NCBI GenBank assembly: GCA_003254925.1 | Contig: QANZ01052393.1 | Coordinates: 25,987 to 89,986 of the forward strand | Source of the DNA: Chamaecrista fasciculata | Lineage: Eukaryota > Streptophyta > Magnoliopsida > Fabales > Fabaceae | DNA: 64,000 nucleotides | Direction of reading: 5' to 3' | Shown: one piece after another, positions 60,101 to 64,000 of the stretch | Numbering within the stretch: the stretch's first letter is position 1 | Layout: each line of letters begins with the position of its first letter | Translations under genes and position numbers: made by a program | Notes under the pieces: model-generated | What the model was told of the DNA's origin: nothing | The model's input: the letters and a program-made list of their open reading frames with translations, nothing else | Databases searched by the model: none

Positions 60101-60947
60101 ATATCTCAATACTTCTTCAAAACAAGACTGAAGACACTGCATTTCATCACAAACTAACAGCAACAAATGCACCTATTGTTCCCTAAACATAGAGGATGAA
60201 ATATATATCAATCTGTTAAAAACAATTGATAAAATATCACTGAGAATGGCAGAGTGAAAGCAATTTCAAATAAGGCATAAAAAACCTCAATAATTTTTCA
60301 AAACAAGACCTGATAAACTGCATTTCATCACAGACTAAAAACAAATGCACCTACTGTTCCTAAACATAAAGGATGAACAATAAATCATATTGTTCTTAAA
60401 CAATTGATAGAATATCACCAGGAATGGCAGAGTGAAATCAAACTTCATATAAGGCTTAAAAAATTCTCAATACTTTTTCAAAACAAGACTTAAGAGACTG
60501 CATTTCTTCACAAACTAGCAACCACAAATACACCTATTGTTCCCTAAACATAGAGGATGAAGAATATAGCTCTTACACAGAGCCCTCATCTGAATTTCTA
60601 AGAGGAATCTCCTGTTCTACAGCCAAGGATTCTTCCACATCAGCAGAATCTAAATCAGGACCAGATTTATTTGAGTGATTGGAAACCACTGAATAACGTG
60701 GTTTCCTTCTTCGTTGGGTTATCAATGAAGATAAAGTGGCTGTATGCTTAACAGAGAGACTGCAATCCCCCACGATCTTCGCATTCTTCAGTAATTCTCT
60801 CCCATCGTTTACAGCAACATAGTCACAACCTTTACCCTTACGTAATGAACAACACGAATTTTTTGAACTTCTACTGTCGTTGGATGCGCGAGTCCTTGTA
60901 GATAACCCATTTGAGACAAAACCAGTGTAGAATTGGGTAGACTTCAT
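54115..60947 (-). CDS. DTX45-like: MATE transporter, DETOXIFICATION 45-like, plastid type, 13 exons
   Basis: Exons from the 5' end are 60947-60577, 59750-59608, 59512-59369, 59256-59081, 58837-58702, 57544-57448, 57363-57263, 56819-56656, 56261-56190, 55165-55049, 54944-54849, 54376-54255 and 54172-54115. Together they make 1797 bases, or 598 residues plus stop. Residues 1-124 are Ser/Arg/Lys-rich without a membrane segment, fitting a plastid transit peptide. The MATE domain follows from KRELLMLSLPALAGQ with GRLGTLELASAG, QQFLALRALGAPA, LQGIFRGFKDTRTPV and AAHQICMQVWLAVSLL. MATE proteins export small organic molecules in exchange for H+ or Na+. DTX44-47 are plastid members (EDS5 exports salicylate), and the best recalled match is DTX45, whose substrate is unsettled. 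All introns are GT-AG except intron 5, which starts GCAAGT at 58701. Introns 9 and 11 carry Mutator-like insertions and intron 1 a tandem repeat. The start is the first ATG of an open exon, but a 5' UTR intron may lie upstream. Confidence 0.9.
54460..54823. mobile_element. Mutator-like fold-back MITE in MATE intron 11, TSD TTGAAAATA
   Basis: Perfect 9-bp direct repeats TTGAAAATA lie at 54451-54459 and 54824-54832. The ends are gcctaaaatgcataaaa and ttttatgcattttggcc. Inner words 'cttttgatttggacaaaagac' and 'aaaagttgatgaaacctttag' are inverted partners. Non-coding. Confidence 0.82.
55279..56135. mobile_element. Mutator-like element in MATE intron 9, TSD TTAAATAAA
   Basis: Perfect 9-bp direct repeats TTAAATAAA lie at 55270-55278 and 56136-56144. 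The ends are gggcaattagactttggta and taccaaagtgcaattttccc. The inner 55450-56030 is not palindromic and begins with a pyrimidine-rich, leader-like stretch (cttcttctcgtttctacttctc), so it may be captured host DNA. No recognisable frame was found. Confidence 0.82.
59895..60562. repeat. Four imperfect tandem units in MATE intron 1
   Basis: Starts of the unit 'attgataaaatatcac' lie at about 59895, 60042, 60225 and 60403, spaced 147, 183 and 178 bases. Each contains 'gaatggcagagtgaaa', 'aataaggcataaaa', 'tttttcaaaacaagac' and 'cctaaacatagaggatgaa'. The last unit runs to within about 15 bases of the exon 1 donor site. Such a repeat could affect splicing, but no effect can be read from sequence. Confidence 0.8.
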
Positions 60948-61445
60948 GGCCGACAGTAGAAGAAGTAATTATCTCTTCAACGGCACATCATGAAACAAAA
61001 AGAAGAAAAATCAGGATTATATAGTTAATTAACACTTATTATGCAGAGAAAATAGTGATTAAGCTAAAACAGAAAATTGGGGGTTGGGAGGCAGTGAGGC
61101 ACAGTCAAAAGACGAAAACGGAGAAAAAATAGCGAAGTCGTTTGGAAAGAGGAAGAAGATAACAGAAATTGAAATGAAACCTGTTTTTGCTTCCGAAGAT
61201 TATGTTGAAGGACAAAGGCGGAAAAGCAAAAGACGGAAAAGATAGGACATTCGGATAAAAAACAGAGACGGAGCTTCGAACTTAGCAGAAATGTCAATGG
61301 AGGAAGAAGAGAGGGAAACGAAACTGTGACGACGACGACGACGATGATGATGCAGTAACGGCCAAGAGGAGGAGCCGTATGTACATTCCTGAAAGTCCTT
61401 TTCTTTCATTTCACCCTCTTCCTTTGCCCTTTTATTATATTGTTA
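60948..61445 (-). promoter_or_regulatory. 5' leader and probable promoter of the MATE gene
   Basis: A TATA-like word (tataataaaag, minus strand, about 61427-61438) and a pyrimidine-rich leader with (GTC)n near 61325-61345 precede the gene. A donor-like AACAG|GTTTCA near 61180 and an acceptor-like TTGAAG after a T-rich tract near 60986 could remove a 5' UTR intron. A 69-codon upstream frame (61409-61200) begins at an ATG and, if transcribed, would act as an uORF. These points are inferences. Confidence 0.4.
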
Positions 61446-61454
61446 ACTTAGCCA

Positions 61455-61760
61455 AAGTCTCAAATTGGTCCTTTATCGGATTTGATCTCAGCTGCTAGTG
61501 ACCTTAACCGGACTGAGAAAGACTTCTTTAAGAGTTTGCACATAATTTTAAATTTGTCGCTTTAAAGAAGAATGATATGACTAAATCTTAAAGTACTGTC
61601 AAAAAAACTCATAGCTCTAAATTTATCGTATTTGAACTTGAAATAAGAGAGATATGATCATATTAAATATTTTTGGGACCAATATGAAATACTATAGAAA
61701 TATATAGGACTAATATGAAATAAATAAAAAATAACAGACCAATTTGAAATTTACCCCACA
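61455..61760. mobile_element. FB-family fold-back repeat, short copy
   Basis: The ends are ctcaaattggtccttta and taacagaccaatttgaa. The middle carries 'cttgaaataagagagatatgatc', as in the other FB copies. Much of both arms is deleted. Confidence 0.45.
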
Positions 61761-61867
61761 CGTAAGGATAAGTCTTCTTACTATTTAGGTGAATAATAAG
61801 CGACTATACCAATTAACGAGGGGTTAATTTAGCTTGATTAATTTTTAATACTTAATAGTTAATAGTG

Positions 61868-62160
61868 TCGAAGAGTTTTTTTTTTTTTTTCTTTTTTAAT
61901 GGAAACATGAAATGCTTCATTAAGTAGGACAATGGTCCAAAGACAGTATTCACATGAGTTAGACCTTGAGGAGGGGTCTCTCTACATTGGTGACACACAT
62001 TTTCTGAAGCATTTCCTAGATGGGTACAATTTACATGTGCACATGAATTATAACAGTACGGGGAAACCAAGCAAATGTAACACAAACATGTGTGGAAGAT
62101 TTCAAATGGATTTTGTTGGGAAAGAAAATAGTTGATTGGAGAGTTCTAGGTGAACCAATG
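61868..62160 (-). mobile_element. Candidate LINE tail
   Basis: On the minus strand a 77-codon frame region ends in 'AATGAAGCATTTCATG' and a long A-rich run (T tract at 61875-61900 on plus), as in plant LINE 3' ends. No reverse-transcriptase motif and no target duplication were found. Low confidence. Confidence 0.3.
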
Positions 62161-62283
62161 TTATGAACACCGGAAGCTCAGATTCTGACCCAAAAATGGA
62201 GATTGAATTCTCTATTTCTTTTCTTAATATATTTCTTACGGAGTCAAGTCACCGAGAAAAAATGTAAGTTTTATAAAATAATA

Positions 62284-64000
62284 AAGGCAAAACACTCTTT
62301 TGTGCCTCTAACGTTTGCAGTGATTTTCAGTTATGCCCCAAACGTTTCATTTTGTTCAGGCGTGCCCTCAATGTGAAACTTACGTTTCAATTATGCCCCC
62401 AATTTTGACTCAATGTCCATGTGACAATTTTTTTTATTTATGTGTCATTTTTTTGGTCTAATTTGAATACGTGGCATGATGACTGGACATTCATATTTTT
62501 TTCCACCGTGGCATGATAACTGGATTTACATTTTTGAACATAAAAATTGAGTAAACTAGCAAATCAGTCCCTGGATTTACATTTTTCATCATCTTCATTC
62601 ATTTTAGTCCCAAATCCTCAAAATAAAATTGTAAAGTGTCCCAAAACTCTTCCAAACATTTCAATTTAGTCCTTAAAAATATTAAAAACCCTAAAACCTA
62701 AACTCTAAACCTTAAAACTATAAACCCTAAACCCTAAACTCTAAAATTCTAAACCCTAAAACCCTAAACCCTAAAAAATCTAATTCGAGCAATTAGGTCC
62801 CTCACCCATTCTTATCCTATTATTCTCAATTCCCCCTTTTTTCATCATCTTCATTCATTTTAGTCCCAAATCCTCAAAATAAAATTATAAAGTGTCACAA
62901 AACTTTTCCAAACATTTTAATTTAGTCCATAAAAATATTAAAAACCCTAAACTCTAAATCCTAAAACCCTAAACCCCTAAATCCTAAAACCCTAAACCCT
63001 TAAACCCTAAAACTCTTCCAAACATTTTAATTTAGTCCTTAAAAGTATTAGAATGGAAGTGGTGGAAGCGAGAAGAACACAAAGGAGGGTGAATCTGTTG
63101 AGACGGCCATATGTATTGTTTGCCGATTCTGTGTCTCCGACGCCGGCATGATTCACCATTTTCGGTTCAGTTCTTCAGAGCAAGGTATGTGAGAATTGAA
63201 AGATTGAATGGGATTGTAGGTTATGGGGTATATATCAATTTCATTACTGTATGAATGAGGAATGGTAGTGAATCATGGGGATGAGGATTATGTATATATA
63301 GGTAGGCGTTGTCAGCCTATAAGGCATAAAAAGGTAAAAAGGTATCAATCAGATTCAGAATACACAAGAGATAAAGAGAAGCGAAGTGTGTGTGAGTGTT
63401 TGTGGGTGGTGGGCGATTCACAATGATTCATGAGAGAGAGGAATGAGTTTGTGTTTGCTTCTTTTGTTGTTAATTGGAGCGAGAGATTCCAGATTAAAGA
63501 CGTATATACAGTTTTAGGATTTAGGGGTTTAGGATTTTTAATATTTTTAAGGACTAAATTAGATTGTTTGGAAGAGTTTTGGAACACTTTACAATTTTAT
63601 TTTGAGAATTTGGAACTAAAATGAATGAAGATGATGAAAAGAGGGGAAATTGAGAATAATAGGATAAGAATGGGTGAGGGACCTAATTGCTCAAATTAGA
63701 ATTTTTAGGGTTTAGGGTTTTGGGGTTTAGAATTTTAGAGTTTAGGGTTTAAGGTTTATAGTTTTAAGGTTTAGAGTTTAGGTTTTAGGGTTTTTAATAC
63801 TTTTAAGGACTAAATTGAAATGTTTGGAAGAGTTTTGGGACATTTTATAATTTTATTTTGAGGATTTGGGACTAAAATGAATGAAGATGATGAAAAATGT
63901 AAATCCAGGGACTGATTTGCTAGTTTACTCAATTTTTATGTTCAAAAATGTAAATCCAGTCATCATGCCACGGTGGAAAAAAAAAACGAATGTCCAGTCA
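62284..64000. mobile_element. Giant nested fold-back element running off the window
   Basis: The left arm starts aaggcaaaacactctttt and passes 'gtggcatgataactgg'. The right arm with the inverse 'catcatgccacggtgg' is at 63960-64000 and continues beyond the end. The middle holds 62549-63930. The target site is not visible. Confidence 0.6.
62549..63930. mobile_element. Inner fold-back with telomere-like motifs
   Basis: The ends gagtaaactagcaaatcagtcc and ggactgatttgctagtttactc resemble the ends of 51218-53349. Each arm contains 'ttagtcccaaatcctcaaaataaaatt' and diverged ccctaaa (left, 62680-63010) or tttaggg (right, 63505-63800) units. The loop at about 63050-63490 is not palindromic and contains a stretch with frames on both strands, so it may be captured DNA. 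Confidence 0.6.

Noticed and set aside
61200..61409. First coding exon of the MATE gene
   Set aside because: The frame ends in a stop before any splice site that would join the exon at 60947. A leader/uORF reading is simpler.

Overview
This is nuclear DNA of a flowering plant, most likely a eudicot. It is AT-rich and intron-rich, and most of it is transposable-element sequence. The species cannot be named from the sequence. No prokaryotic, organellar, rRNA, tRNA or CRISPR signal was found. Two complete protein-coding genes are supported: a five-exon flavin-containing monooxygenase (FMO, FMO1-like; + strand, 39743-45351, 517 aa) and a thirteen-exon plastid-type MATE transporter (DETOXIFICATION 45-like; - strand, 54115-60947, 598 aa). 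In both, all splice junctions join in frame and the summed exon length is a multiple of three.

The FMO locus is a decayed tandem array. From left to right there is a relic holding only the exon 3 tail and intron 3 (about 5205-5970), and a pseudogene with exons 2-5 but no exon 1 (10344-17425). The pseudogene has a transposon in exon 2 and in-frame stops in exons 3 and 5. Then come the intact gene and an extra, still open copy of the last exon (48988-49327). That extra exon was made by a tandem duplication of about 3 kb (43139-46387 and 47463-50338). Insertions present in one copy and absent from its paralogue allow relative dating.

Everything else is mobile-element strata. At least seven fold-back elements have 9- or 10-bp direct target duplications, which suggests a Mutator-like origin. 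One of them (51218-53349) carries inverted arrays of degenerate telomere-like CCCTAAA/TTTAGGG motifs. There are also hAT-like MITEs with 8-bp duplications, Tourist/Harbinger-like elements with TAA duplications, a 2-kb non-autonomous CACTA element, a solo LTR, copia relics, a SINE, LINE-like tails and a 4.2-kb Helitron (31837-36011, - strand). The Helitron retains a helicase scrap and a captured Pumilio (PUF) exon. Much of the intron length of the FMO pseudogene, the FMO gene and the MATE gene comes from these insertions.

I found no convincing new multi-gene system. The most unusual items are the Helitron cargo, the telomere-motif fold-backs, the duplicated FMO terminal exon, a GC-AG intron in the MATE gene, and a family of insertions whose empty sites are visible in paralogous copies inside the same window.
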